Source: Streptomyces smaragdinus
Lineage (GTDB): Bacteria > Actinomycetota > Actinomycetes > Streptomycetales > Streptomycetaceae
Direction of reading: 5' to 3'
DNA: 64,000 bases
NCBI RefSeq assembly: GCF_009604385.1
Contig: NZ_WEGJ01000032.1
Location: 18,279 to 82,278 of the forward strand
Program-made: the position numbers and the translations under genes
Shown: piece by piece, positions 40,831 through 49,074 of the stretch
Layout of the letters: every line of letters begins with the position of its first letter
How positions within the stretch are numbered: the stretch's first letter is position 1
Notes under the pieces: model-generated
What the model was told of the DNA's origin: nothing
Databases searched by the model: none
The model's input: only the letters and a program-made list of their open reading frames with translations

Positions 40831-41742
40831 TCAGAGCCGCTCGCGCCGGTAGGCCCCCGGGGGTACGCCGATGATCCGGCTGAAGTGGCGGTTGAGGTGC
40901 GGCTGGTCCGTGAACCCGACGGCCAGCGCCGCCTCGGCCGGCGGCGTGCCCGCGTCGAGCAGCGCGCGCGCCCGGCGCACGCGGGCGTCGGTGAGCCAGG
41001 TGTGCGGCGGCATCCCGTACTCCTTGCGGAACGCCCGCAGCAGCGCGAAGGGGCTGACCCCGAGCCCGGCCGCCAGCCGCTCCAGCGACGGCGGGTCCAC
41101 CAGATCCCCCTCCAGCACCTCCCGCGCCAGCCGGGCCACCGCGGCGCCGGCCTCCGTGCGGGTGCGGGCGGGCAGCACACCGCCGTGCCGGCGCAGGACC
41201 TGCGCGACGCCGACGCGGAACAGCGAGTCGGCGGCCAGCGCGTTGCCGCCCTCGAGCGCCGCGTGCACCCGGGCGATCACCCCCGCCGTCTCGGGATCGT
41301 GCACCGCCGACTCGGCGAAGCGGGGCGTGCCGCGCAGGGTCGTCAGCTCGGCGGCGATCTCCCGCACCACGTCGACCGAGGGGTAGAGCACGCTGTACGA
41401 CCAGCCCTCCGGCACACCCGCGTGCCCGGTGTGCACGGTGTCGGGGTTGACCAGCGCCAGCCCGCCGGGGCCGACCCGCACCAGACCGCCGTACACCTCG
41501 TACGCCTCGACGCCCCGGGTGATCGCGCCGATCACGAAGCTCGCGTGGGTGTGTCTGACGAACCGTTTCTCCACATACCGGGCACGCAGCAGGTCAACCC
41601 CCGGCAGGGCGGGGTCTGTCCAGTGCCGCGCGTGCTCGTTCTCACTGGTCACAGGCCCGGCACCGGCCTGGACATGCGTCCGTCCCAGGTCCGTCACGGC
41701 GTCGCGCGCCGCCCCGTCCGTGCCGTTCTGCCCCCGGCTCAT
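40831..41742 (-). CDS. AraC-family transcriptional regulator
   Basis: A protein of up to 303 residues with an N-terminal cupin-like sensor ('RYVEKRFVRHTHASFVIGAI', 'VNPDTVHTGHAGVPEGWSYS') and a C-terminal double helix-turn-helix ('LERLAAGLGVSPFALLRAFR' and 'PAEAALAVGFTDQPHLNRHF'). Starts at ATG 41751, ATG 41742 and GTG 41652 are possible. The last would trim a ~30-residue unstructured leader. It lies upstream of azlC on the same strand, 60 bp away, and is divergent from lhr. AraC genes next to AzlCD often respond to the exported amino acid. Confidence 0.85.
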   Translation of the reverse strand: MSRGQNGTDGAARDAVTDLGRTHVQAGAGPVTSENEHARHWTDPALPGVDLLRARYVEKRFVRHTHASFVIGAITRGVEAYEVYGGLVRVGPGGLALVNPDTVHTGHAGVPEGWSYSVLYPSVDVVREIAAELTTLRGTPRFAESAVHDPETAGVIARVHAALEGGNALAADSLFRVGVAQVLRRHGGVLPARTRTEAGAAVARLAREVLEGDLVDPPSLERLAAGLGVSPFALLRAFRKEYGMPPHTWLTDARVRRARALLDAGTPPAEAALAVGFTDQPHLNRHFSRIIGVPPGAYRRERL

Positions 41743-41788
41743 ACGGCCCATTCTGACCAATGTCAGTGGGTCGGTGCACGATGGGGGC

Positions 41789-44700
41789 ATGACGGATCCG
41801 TCGGCGGCGACCGCGCTGCCCATGTTCTCCCCCGCGACCAGGGCCTGGTTCACGGGGGCGTTCAGCGCGCCCACGGCGGCCCAGGAGGGCGCCTGGCGGG
41901 CCCTCGGCGAGGGGGCGGACGTGCTGGTGGTGGCGCCCACCGGGTCCGGGAAGACCCTGGCGGCGTTCCTCTCCGCGCTGGACGGCCTGGCGGCCGCGCC
42001 GCCGCCCGCGGAGGCCCGCAAGCGCTGCCGGGTGCTGTACGTGTCGCCGCTGAAGGCCCTCGCGGTGGACGTGGAGCGCAATCTCCGCTCGCCGCTGACC
42101 GGGATCCGGCACGAGTCGGTGCGCCTCGGGCTGCCCGAGCCGGACATCCGGGTGGCCATCCGCTCCGGCGACACCCCGCCGGCCGAGCGCCGGGCCATCG
42201 CGACGCGTCCGCCGGACATCCTGATCACGACGCCCGAGTCCCTGTTCCTGATGCTGACGTCCGCCTCCCGCGACGCCCTGGCCGGCGTGGAGACGGTGAT
42301 CCTGGACGAGGTGCACGCGGTGGCGGGCACCAAGCGGGGCGCGCATCTGGCGCTCTCCCTGGAGCGGCTGGACGAGCTGCTGCCGCGCCCGGCCCGCCGG
42401 ATCGGACTGTCGGCGACGGTGCGCCCGGTGGACGAGGTGGCGCGGTTCCTGTCCCCCGGCCGCCGGGTCGAGGTGGTACAGCCGCCGTCCGCCAAGGAGT
42501 TCGACCTGTCGGTGGTGGTCCCCGTCGAGGACATGGGCGAGCTCGCCGGCTCCCCCGTGCGGGAGGAGGGGGCGGCCGACAAGCCGTCGATCTGGCCGCA
42601 TGTGGAGGAGCGGATCGCGGACCTGGTGCGCGAGCACCGGTCGACGATCGTCTTCGCCAACTCCCGCCGCCTGGCGGAGCGCCTGTGCAACCGGCTGAAC
42701 GAGATCGCGTACGAGCGGGCGACGGGTGAGCCGCTGCCCGACGACTCTCCCCCGCCGGCGGAGATCATGGCCCAGTCCGGCGCCGCCAAGGGCGCCGCCC
42801 CGCTGCTCGCCCGGGCGCACCACGGCTCGGTGTCCAAGGAGCAGCGGGCGCTGGTGGAGGAGGACCTGAAGGCCGGCCGGCTGCCCGCCGTCGTCGCGAC
42901 GTCGAGCCTGGAGCTGGGCATCGACATGGGCTCGGTGGACCTCGTCGTCCAGGTCGAGTCGCCCCCGTCGGTCGCCTCCGGACTGCAGCGGGTGGGCCGC
43001 GCGGGACATCAGGTGGGGGCGGTGTCCCGGGGGGTGGTCTTCCCCAAGTACCGCGGTGATCTGGTGCAGTCGGCGGTCGTGACGGAGCGGATGCGCGAGG
43101 GACTGATCGAGTCGCTGCGCATCCCGGCGAACCCGCTGGACGTGCTGGCCCAGCAGATCGTCGCCATGACCGCGATGGACCCCTGGGACGTGGACGAGCT
43201 GCTGGCCCTGGTCCGCCGCGCCGCGCCCTTCGCCTCCCTCCCCGAGTCGGCGTACACGGCGGTGCTCGACATGCTCGCCGGCCGCTATCCCTCCGACGCG
43301 TTCGCCGAGCTGCGGCCCCGCGTGGTGTGGGACCGCGTGGCGAACACCGTACGGGGCCGCCCCGGCGCCCAGCGGCTCGCGGTGACCTCGGGCGGCACGA
43401 TCCCCGACCGCGGGCTGTTCGGCGTGTTCCTCGCCGGCTCCGACCCGAAGAAGGGCGGCGGCCGGGTCGGCGAGCTGGACGAGGAGATGGTGTACGAGTC
43501 GCGGGTGGGCGACGTCTTCACCCTCGGCACGACGTCCTGGCGGATCGAGGACATCACCCGCGACCGGGTGATCGTCTCCCCCGCCCCCGGCGTCCCCGGC
43601 CGGCTGCCGTTCTGGAAGGGCGACCAGCTGGGCCGCCCGCTCGAGCTGGGCCGTGCGCTGGGCGCGTTCCTCCGCGAGCTGGGCGGGCTGAAGCCGCCGG
43701 CAGCCCGCGAGCGGCTGTCCGCCGCCGGACTGGACGCCTGGGCCGCGGACAACGTCATCGCCTATCTCGACGAGCAGCGCACCGCCTGCGGCCATGTCCC
43801 GGACGACCGGACGATCGTCGTGGAGCGCTTCCGCGACGAGCTGGGCGACTGGCGGATCGTCGTCCACTCCCCCTTCGGCGCCCAGGTGCACGCCCCCTGG
43901 GCGCTCGCGGTCGGCGCCCGGCTGGCCGAGCGGTACGGGATGGACGCCCAGGTCATGCACGCCGACGACGGCATCGTGCTGCGGCTGCCGGACGCCGATC
44001 TGCTGGGCATGGACCTGCTGGACTTCGACCCCACGTCGGTCGGCACGGCATACGACACGGAGCAGTCGCCGGTGGGCGCCGCGGACGTCCTGTTCGACAA
44101 GGGCGAGGTCGAACGGATCGTCACGGACCAGGTGGGCGGCTCGGCGCTCTTCGCCTCCCGGTTCCGCGAGTGCGCCGCCCGCGCCCTGCTGCTGCCCCGG
44201 CGCAACCCTGGCAAGCGCACCCCGCTGTGGCAGCAGCGCCAGCGCGCCGCCCAGCTGCTGCAGGTCGCGAGCGAGTTCGGCTCGTTCCCGATCGTCCTGG
44301 AGGCGGTCCGCGAGTGTCTGCAGGACGTCTTCGACGTGCCCGGCCTGGTGGAGCTGATGGGCGACATCGAGGCCCGCCGGGTGCGGCTGGTCGAGGTGAC
44401 GACCCCGGAGCCGTCCCCGTTCGCCCGCTCGCTCCTCTTCGGCTACGTGGCGCAGTTCCTGTACGAGGGGGACTCGCCGCTGGCCGAGCGGCGCGCCGCC
44501 GCGCTGTCGCTGGACTCGCGGCTGCTGGCGGAGCTCCTCGGCCAGGCGGAGCTGCGCGAGCTGCTCGACGCCGACGTGCTGCGCGAGCTGGAGGCGGAGC
44601 TCCAGTGGCTGACGGAGGACCGGCGGATCAAGGACGCCGAGGGGGTGGCCGATCTGCTGCGGATGCTGGGGCCGCTGACCCCGGCCGAGCTCGCCGAGCG

Positions 44701-46429
44701 GGGTGCGGGGCCGGGATGGGCCGGTGAGCTGGAGCGGGCCCGGCGGGCGATCCGGGTGCGGATCGCGGGGGCGGAGCACTGGGCGGCGGTCGAGGACGCC
44801 GGGCGGCTGCGGGACGCGCTGGGGACGGCGCTGCCGGTGGGCGTGCCGGAGGCGTTCACCGAGCCCGTGGCGGATCCGCTGGGGGATCTGCTGGCGCGGT
44901 ACGCCCGTACGCACGGGCCGTTCACCTCGGGCGGGGCCGCGGCCCGGTTCGGGCTGGGGGCGGCCGTCACCGAGGGCGCGCTGCAGCGGCTGGCGGCGGC
45001 CGGGCGGGTGGTGCAGGGGGAGTTCCATCCGGCGGGCATCGGGCAGGAGTGGTGCGACGCCGCGGTGCTGCGCCGGCTGCGGCGGCGGTCGCTCGCCGCG
45101 CTGCGGGAGGAGCTGGAGCCGGTGCCGCCGGCGGCGCTCGCCTCCTTCCTCCCCCAGTGGCAGCAGCTGGGGACGCACAGCCTGCGCGGCCCCGACGGGC
45201 TGCTGCGGGCGATCGAGCAGCTCCAGGGCGCGCCGGTGCCGGCCTCGGCGCTGGAGAAGCTCGTCCTGCCGTCCCGCGTCTCGGGGTACACCCCGTCGAT
45301 GCTCGACGAACTCACCGCCTCCGGGGAGGTCGTCTGGGCGGGTGCCGGCGCGCTCCCCGGCAAGGACGGCTGGGTCTGTCTGCATCTGGCGGACGCCGCG
45401 CCGCTGTTGCTGGCCGACCCCCGTCCGCTGGAGCTGTCGCCGCTGCACCAGGCGGTGCTGGACGCCCTGCGGGGCGGCTACGGACTGTTCTTCCGCCAGA
45501 TCGCGGACCAGACGCGGGCGACCCACCCCGAGGTCACCGACGTCGAACTGGCCGGGGCCGTCTGGGACCTGGCCTGGTCCGGCCGGCTCACCAACGACAC
45601 CCTCGCCCCGCTGCGCGCCCTGCTCGGCTCGGGTCGCACGGCCGGCGCGACGGCCCACCGGGCGAAGCGCCCCGTCCCCCGCGGGCGTTACGGCGCCGGC
45701 GCCCTGGGCGCCGCCTCCCGCCAGGGCCCGCCGACCGTCGCCGGACGCTGGTCGCTGCTCCCCGGGCGGGAGCCGGACCCGACGGTCCGGGCGCACGCCC
45801 TGGCCCGTACGCTCCTCGACCGCCACGGCGTGGTGACGCGCGGCGCGGTGGCGGCGGAGGGGGTGGAGGGCGGCTTCTCGGCGGCGTACCGGGTGCTGTC
45901 GGTCTTCGAGGAGTCCGGCCAGGCCCGGCGCGGATACGTGGTCGAGGGCCTGGGCGCCGCCCAGTTCGCCATGGACGGCGCCGTGGACCGCCTGCGCGCG
46001 GTCGCCGCCTCCCGCGAGCGCGCCGGCGACGGCGCCCCCGGCCCCGCGACAGGCCCCCGCGCCCTCGTCCTGGCCGCTGCCGACCCGGCCAACGTCTACG
46101 GGGCCGCGCTCGGCTGGCCCGACCCGCCCCAGGGCTCGACGCACAAGCCGGGCCGCAAGGCGGGCGCCCTGGTCGTCCTGGTCGACGGCGACCTGACCAT
46201 GTACGTCGAGCGCGGCGGCAAGACCCTCCTGGTCTGGCCGCCCCCCGCCGACCCCCGCTTCACGGCGGCGGCGGACGCCCTGGCCTCGGCGGCGAAGGAC
46301 GGCGTCCTGGGCACCACGGTGACCCTGGAGCGCATCAACGGCACCCCGGCCCTGGACTCCCCGTACGGCCACGCCCTCGAGATGGCCGGCTTCACGGCGA
46401 CCCCGAGGGGCCTGCGCCTGCGGAGCTGA
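41789..46429 (+). CDS. lhr: Large superfamily 2 DNA helicase Lhr
   Basis: A 1546-residue ATP-dependent 3'-5' helicase, near full length for the bacterial long Lhr form. Motifs: 'VLVVAPTGSGKTLAAFLSAL' (about 45-65), 'VILDEVHAVAGTKRGAHL', 'GLSATVRPVDEVARFL', 'VVATSSLELGIDMGSVDLV' and 'LQRVGRAGHQVGAVSRG'. The Lhr-specific winged-helix and beta domains follow to ~870 ('RLPFWKGDQLGRPLELGRAL'). The C-terminal ~650 residues form the extra HTH_42-like region; a report for E. coli Lhr attributes a uracil-DNA glycosylase to it. nei begins 26 nt downstream, so a shared transcript and joint role in repair are likely. Confidence 0.95.
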   Translation: MTDPSAATALPMFSPATRAWFTGAFSAPTAAQEGAWRALGEGADVLVVAPTGSGKTLAAFLSALDGLAAAPPPAEARKRCRVLYVSPLKALAVDVERNLRSPLTGIRHESVRLGLPEPDIRVAIRSGDTPPAERRAIATRPPDILITTPESLFLMLTSASRDALAGVETVILDEVHAVAGTKRGAHLALSLERLDELLPRPARRIGLSATVRPVDEVARFLSPGRRVEVVQPPSAKEFDLSVVVPVEDMGELAGSPVREEGAADKPSIWPHVEERIADLVREHRSTIVFANSRRLAERLCNRLNEIAYERATGEPLPDDSPPPAEIMAQSGAAKGAAPLLARAHHGSVSKEQRALVEEDLKAGRLPAVVATSSLELGIDMGSVDLVVQVESPPSVASGLQRVGRAGHQVGAVSRGVVFPKYRGDLVQSAVVTERMREGLIESLRIPANPLDVLAQQIVAMTAMDPWDVDELLALVRRAAPFASLPESAYTAVLDMLAGRYPSDAFAELRPRVVWDRVANTVRGRPGAQRLAVTSGGTIPDRGLFGVFLAGSDPKKGGGRVGELDEEMVYESRVGDVFTLGTTSWRIEDITRDRVIVSPAPGVPGRLPFWKGDQLGRPLELGRALGAFLRELGGLKPPAARERLSAAGLDAWAADNVIAYLDEQRTACGHVPDDRTIVVERFRDELGDWRIVVHSPFGAQVHAPWALAVGARLAERYGMDAQVMHADDGIVLRLPDADLLGMDLLDFDPTSVGTAYDTEQSPVGAADVLFDKGEVERIVTDQVGGSALFASRFRECAARALLLPRRNPGKRTPLWQQRQRAAQLLQVASEFGSFPIVLEAVRECLQDVFDVPGLVELMGDIEARRVRLVEVTTPEPSPFARSLLFGYVAQFLYEGDSPLAERRAAALSLDSRLLAELLGQAELRELLDADVLRELEAELQWLTEDRRIKDAEGVADLLRMLGPLTPAELAERGAGPGWAGELERARRAIRVRIAGAEHWAAVEDAGRLRDALGTALPVGVPEAFTEPVADPLGDLLARYARTHGPFTSGGAAARFGLGAAVTEGALQRLAAAGRVVQGEFHPAGIGQEWCDAAVLRRLRRRSLAALREELEPVPPAALASFLPQWQQLGTHSLRGPDGLLRAIEQLQGAPVPASALEKLVLPSRVSGYTPSMLDELTASGEVVWAGAGALPGKDGWVCLHLADAAPLLLADPRPLELSPLHQAVLDALRGGYGLFFRQIADQTRATHPEVTDVELAGAVWDLAWSGRLTNDTLAPLRALLGSGRTAGATAHRAKRPVPRGRYGAGALGAASRQGPPTVAGRWSLLPGREPDPTVRAHALARTLLDRHGVVTRGAVAAEGVEGGFSAAYRVLSVFEESGQARRGYVVEGLGAAQFAMDGAVDRLRAVAASRERAGDGAPGPATGPRALVLAAADPANVYGAALGWPDPPQGSTHKPGRKAGALVVLVDGDLTMYVERGGKTLLVWPPPADPRFTAAADALASAAKDGVLGTTVTLERINGTPALDSPYGHALEMAGFTATPRGLRLRS

Positions 46430-46455
46430 CCCACGGGACGAGGCACAATGGCCCC

Positions 46456-47247
46456 ATGCCCGAAGGTGACACCGTCTACCGCGCCGCGCGCACGCTGCAC
46501 GAAGCGCTGGCCGGACAGGTCCTCACCCGCTGCGACCTGCGCGTCCCCAGGCTGGCGACCGCCGATCTCACCGGACGCGTCGTCCGCGAGGTCGTCCCCC
46601 GCGGCAAGCATCTGCTGACCCGCGTCGAGGGCGGCCTGACCCTCCACTCCCATCTGCGCATGGACGGCGCCTGGCACATCTACGCCGACGGCGAGCGCTG
46701 GCGCGGCGGCCCCGGCCACCAGATCCGCGCGATCCTCGGCACCGCCGGCCCGACCGCCGTCGGCTACCGGCTCCCCGTACTCGAGCTGCTGCGCACCGCC
46801 GAGGAGGACAAGGCCGTCGGCCACCTGGGCCCCGACCTGCTCGGCCCCGACTGGGACCCCGCCGAGGCCGAACGCCGCCTGCTGGCCCGACCGGACAGAC
46901 CGCTCGGCGAAGCCCTGCTGGACCAGCGCACCCTCGCCGGCATCGGCAACGTGTACAAGTCCGAGCTGTGTTTCCTGGCGCAGACGCACCCGTACGCCCC
47001 GGTCTCCGCCGTCCCGGACCCCGCCCGGCTCGTCGGCCTGGCGAAGAAGCTCCTCGAGGCGAACAAGGACCGCCCCGCCCGCATCACCACCCCCGGCGCC
47101 CGCCCCGACCGCCGCCTGTGGGTCTACGGCCGCACCGGAAAGCCGTGCCTGCGCTGCCGCACCCCCGTCCGCGAAGGAGAACCCGGCCAGGACCGCGTCA
47201 CGTACTGGTGCCCCACCTGCCAGCCGCCGGCGGCATCCGACGCTTAA
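46456..47247 (+). CDS. nei: DNA glycosylase/AP lyase of the Fpg/Nei family (Nei2-like)
   Basis: A 263-residue base-excision repair glycosylase. After Met removal, Pro1 and Glu2 of 'PEGDTVYRAARTL' are the Schiff-base nucleophile and acid. Lys of 'PRGKHLLTR' is the beta-hairpin lysine. The H2TH region is 'DQRTLAGIGNVYKSELCF', and the C-terminal zinc finger has two CxxC pairs ('PCLRCRTP' and 'YWCPTCQ') with the Arg of 'GEPGQDR'. It directly follows lhr. The same lhr-nei pairing exists in Mycobacterium (Rv3296-Rv3297, from memory). Confidence 0.95.
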   Translation: MPEGDTVYRAARTLHEALAGQVLTRCDLRVPRLATADLTGRVVREVVPRGKHLLTRVEGGLTLHSHLRMDGAWHIYADGERWRGGPGHQIRAILGTAGPTAVGYRLPVLELLRTAEEDKAVGHLGPDLLGPDWDPAEAERRLLARPDRPLGEALLDQRTLAGIGNVYKSELCFLAQTHPYAPVSAVPDPARLVGLAKKLLEANKDRPARITTPGARPDRRLWVYGRTGKPCLRCRTPVREGEPGQDRVTYWCPTCQPPAASDA

Positions 47248-47263
47248 GTTCCGCGCAAGAAAA

Positions 47264-47294
47264 AGCCCGGCTCCCCCGCACGGGGAACCGGGCT
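47264..47294. terminator. Bidirectional terminator between nei and clgR
   Basis: AGCCCGGCTCCCC (47264-47276) pairs with 47282-47294 with one mismatch around a 5-nt loop. On the minus strand the hairpin is followed by TTTTTC, making it a classical terminator for clgR. Confidence 0.85.
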
Positions 47295-47305
47295 CCGACG
47301 AAAAC

Positions 47306-47674
47306 TCACGCCGCGGCGACGCCCACCGTCTCCTTCGGCGCCTTGATCGTGACACGCTCCTCCGGGATGCCCGTGACGGACGTCACAGTGAACGTCCGGA
47401 CCGGGGCCGGAATGGTGTCGGACGCGGCCGACTGGGCCAGCTCGGCGAGCGCCAGCTCATCGCTGACCTCGCGCATCAGCTCCGACATCCGCATCTCCAG
47501 CGCATCACAGATGGCGGACAGCAGCTCGGACGAGGCCTCCTTCTGCCCCCGTTCCACCTCGGAGAGATATCCGAGGGAGACCCGGGCTGACGAGGAAACC
47601 TCGCGCAGAGTACGGCCCTGACGCTGGCGCTGCCGACGCAGCACGTCACCCAGCAGGCGACGGAGCAGAATCAT
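47306..47674 (-). CDS. clgR: Clp-gene regulator ClgR (XRE family)
   Basis: A 122-residue activator of clpP1P2, lon and related proteolysis genes. The N-terminal helix-turn-helix is very characteristic: 'GRTLREVSSSARVSLGYLSE' then 'VERGQKEASSELLSAICDAL'. The protein ends in 'VGVAAA', an Ala-Ala tail like the degrons read by ClpXP; Streptomyces ClgR is known to be destroyed by the ClpP proteases it induces. The ATG at 47674 follows GGAGGAGGGAG. It is encoded downstream of cinA on the same strand, in the usual pgsA-cinA-clgR order, with a strong terminator behind it. Confidence 0.93.
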   Translation of the reverse strand: MILLRRLLGDVLRRQRQRQGRTLREVSSSARVSLGYLSEVERGQKEASSELLSAICDALEMRMSELMREVSDELALAELAQSAASDTIPAPVRTFTVTSVTGIPEERVTIKAPKETVGVAAA

Positions 47675-47772
47675 GCGTGGCTCCCTCCTCCGCGGACCTC
47701 GGTATCGGATCCTCTGCCCTCCACCGTACCCTCTCGAACCACGACAGTGCGTCGGGCGATGTCATCTTCGGC

Positions 47773-47786
47773 GTTCGCCCAGCGAG
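47773..47786. promoter_or_regulatory. Possible ClgR-box-like site upstream of clgR
   Basis: GTTCGCCCAGCGAG contains GTTCGCC, the first half of the ClgR operator (GTTCGCY-N5-GCG), and an inverted half TCGC-CCA-GCGA. The second half of the consensus is not matched exactly. It lies about 100 bp upstream of the clgR start. Confidence 0.3.
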
Positions 47787-47902
47787 GAAGCGGCCCGGGT
47801 TTACACCGGAATTCCCGGGCGCTCCCGTCTTACGTCCGGGCGCCTCGGGGATGTCCGCCGGGAAAACGCGCGACGGTGGGGGCAGTGGCCGGATGTCCCG
47901 GC

Positions 47903-48463
47903 TCAGGGATGGGAACGCTGGTTCTCCTCGGTTTGTTCCCCGGCGGGGGACTCCATGGCGTCCGCGCCACCCGCGGCATTCACCACCCGCTGCAGCAGCT
48001 CCAGCGCCGCGAGCACGGTGGCCGCCCGGATCTCGTCCCGGTCCCCCTCCAGACTCAGCCGTACCTGCTCGTTCTGCCCGCCGGGCCCCGCGGCCGCCAG
48101 GAACACCGTCCCGACCGGCTGCCCGTCCTGCGGCTCCGGCCCGGCCACGCCCGTGGTCGACAGCCCCCAGTCCGCCCCGAGCCGCCACCGCACCCCGGCC
48201 GCCATCTGCCGCGCGACCTCCCCGTCCACGGCCCCGCGGTCGGCCAGCAGATCGCCCGGTACGCCCAGCAGATCCCGCTTCAGGTCCGTCGCGTACGCCG
48301 TGACCGAGCCGCGGAACGTCCGCGAGGCCCCGGGGACGGCGGTCAGCGCCGCGGCCACCAGTCCGCCCGTCAGGGACTCCGCGACGGCCAGCGACCAGCC
48401 GTTCTTCTCCAGCAGCTCCAGCGCCGCCCGGGCGCTCCCGGGGCTCTCGCCGCGACCGCTCAC
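47903..48463 (-). CDS. cinA: CinA C-terminal-domain protein (nicotinamide-nucleotide amidase type)
   Basis: A 186-residue single-domain CinA protein; such proteins hydrolyse nicotinamide mononucleotide to NaMN in NAD recycling, and the family is also tied to competence and recombination. Signature segments are 'SLAVAESLTGGLVAAALTAV', 'FRGSVTAYATDLKRDLLGVP' and 'GLSTTGVAGPEPQDGQPVGT'. The N-terminal molybdopterin-binding-like domain of full CinA is absent, as is common in Streptomyces. The GTG at 48463 overlaps the pgsA stop by 4 nt. Confidence 0.9.
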   Translation of the reverse strand: MSGRGESPGSARAALELLEKNGWSLAVAESLTGGLVAAALTAVPGASRTFRGSVTAYATDLKRDLLGVPGDLLADRGAVDGEVARQMAAGVRWRLGADWGLSTTGVAGPEPQDGQPVGTVFLAAAGPGGQNEQVRLSLEGDRDEIRAATVLAALELLQRVVNAAGGADAMESPAGEQTEENQRSHP

Positions 48464-49074
48464 CGACCCACCACCTGTGCCTTTGCCCGTTCGGCCGCCA
48501 GGCCCCGGCGCCGCAGTACGACGGCCTGCCTGACGTAGTCCAGACCCGTCACGACGGTCAGCACCACCGCGACGCCCATGATCCAAAAGCGCAGCGAGGC
48601 CAGCGGCCCGGTCAGCGCCAGAATGTACATACCCACCGCTACACCTTGGGCGAGCGTCTTCAGCTTTCCGCCACGGCTCGCCGGGATGACCCCGTGCTTG
48701 ATCACCCAGAAGCGCAACAGGGTGATGCCGAGCTCGCGGAAGAGGATCACACCGGTCACCCACCACGGCAGATCGCCGAGCACCGACAGGCTGATCAGGG
48801 CGGCGCCCATTATGGCCTTGTCGGCGATCGGGTCGGCGATCTTCCCGAAGTCGGTGACCAGGTTGTACCGCCGGGCCAGCTCACCGTCGAAGAGGTCCGT
48901 GATCATGGCGACGGCGAACGCCGCCCAGGCGAAGGACCGCCAGGCCGGATCGTGCCCGCCCGCACCGAACATCAGCACAAGGAACGCCGGCACCAGCAGC
49001 AGCCGCGCCATGGTCAGCAGATTCGCGACGTTCCAGAGGCTGACGTGACGCGGCATCGGACGGGCGGCGCTCAT
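48460..49074 (-). CDS. pgsA: CDP-diacylglycerol-glycerol-3-phosphate 3-phosphatidyltransferase
   Basis: A 204-residue CDP-alcohol phosphatidyltransferase making phosphatidylglycerol phosphate in the membrane. The catalytic signature D(x)2DGxxAR(x)8Gx3Dx3D is present as 'DLFDGELARRYNLVTDFGKI' running on to 'ADPIADK'. Five to six transmembrane segments are visible. The gene overlaps rimO upstream and cinA downstream by 4 nt each, so the three are coupled. It could be another class member such as a cardiolipin-type synthase. Confidence 0.9.
   Translation of the reverse strand: MSAARPMPRHVSLWNVANLLTMARLLLVPAFLVLMFGAGGHDPAWRSFAWAAFAVAMITDLFDGELARRYNLVTDFGKIADPIADKAIMGAALISLSVLGDLPWWVTGVILFRELGITLLRFWVIKHGVIPASRGGKLKTLAQGVAVGMYILALTGPLASLRFWIMGVAVVLTVVTGLDYVRQAVVLRRRGLAAERAKAQVVGR

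Noticed and set aside
41642..46372. A 1576-codon minus-strand frame opposite lhr
   Set aside because: Antisense shadow of a helicase gene with all motifs in order; composition is typical of GC-biased noncoding frames.
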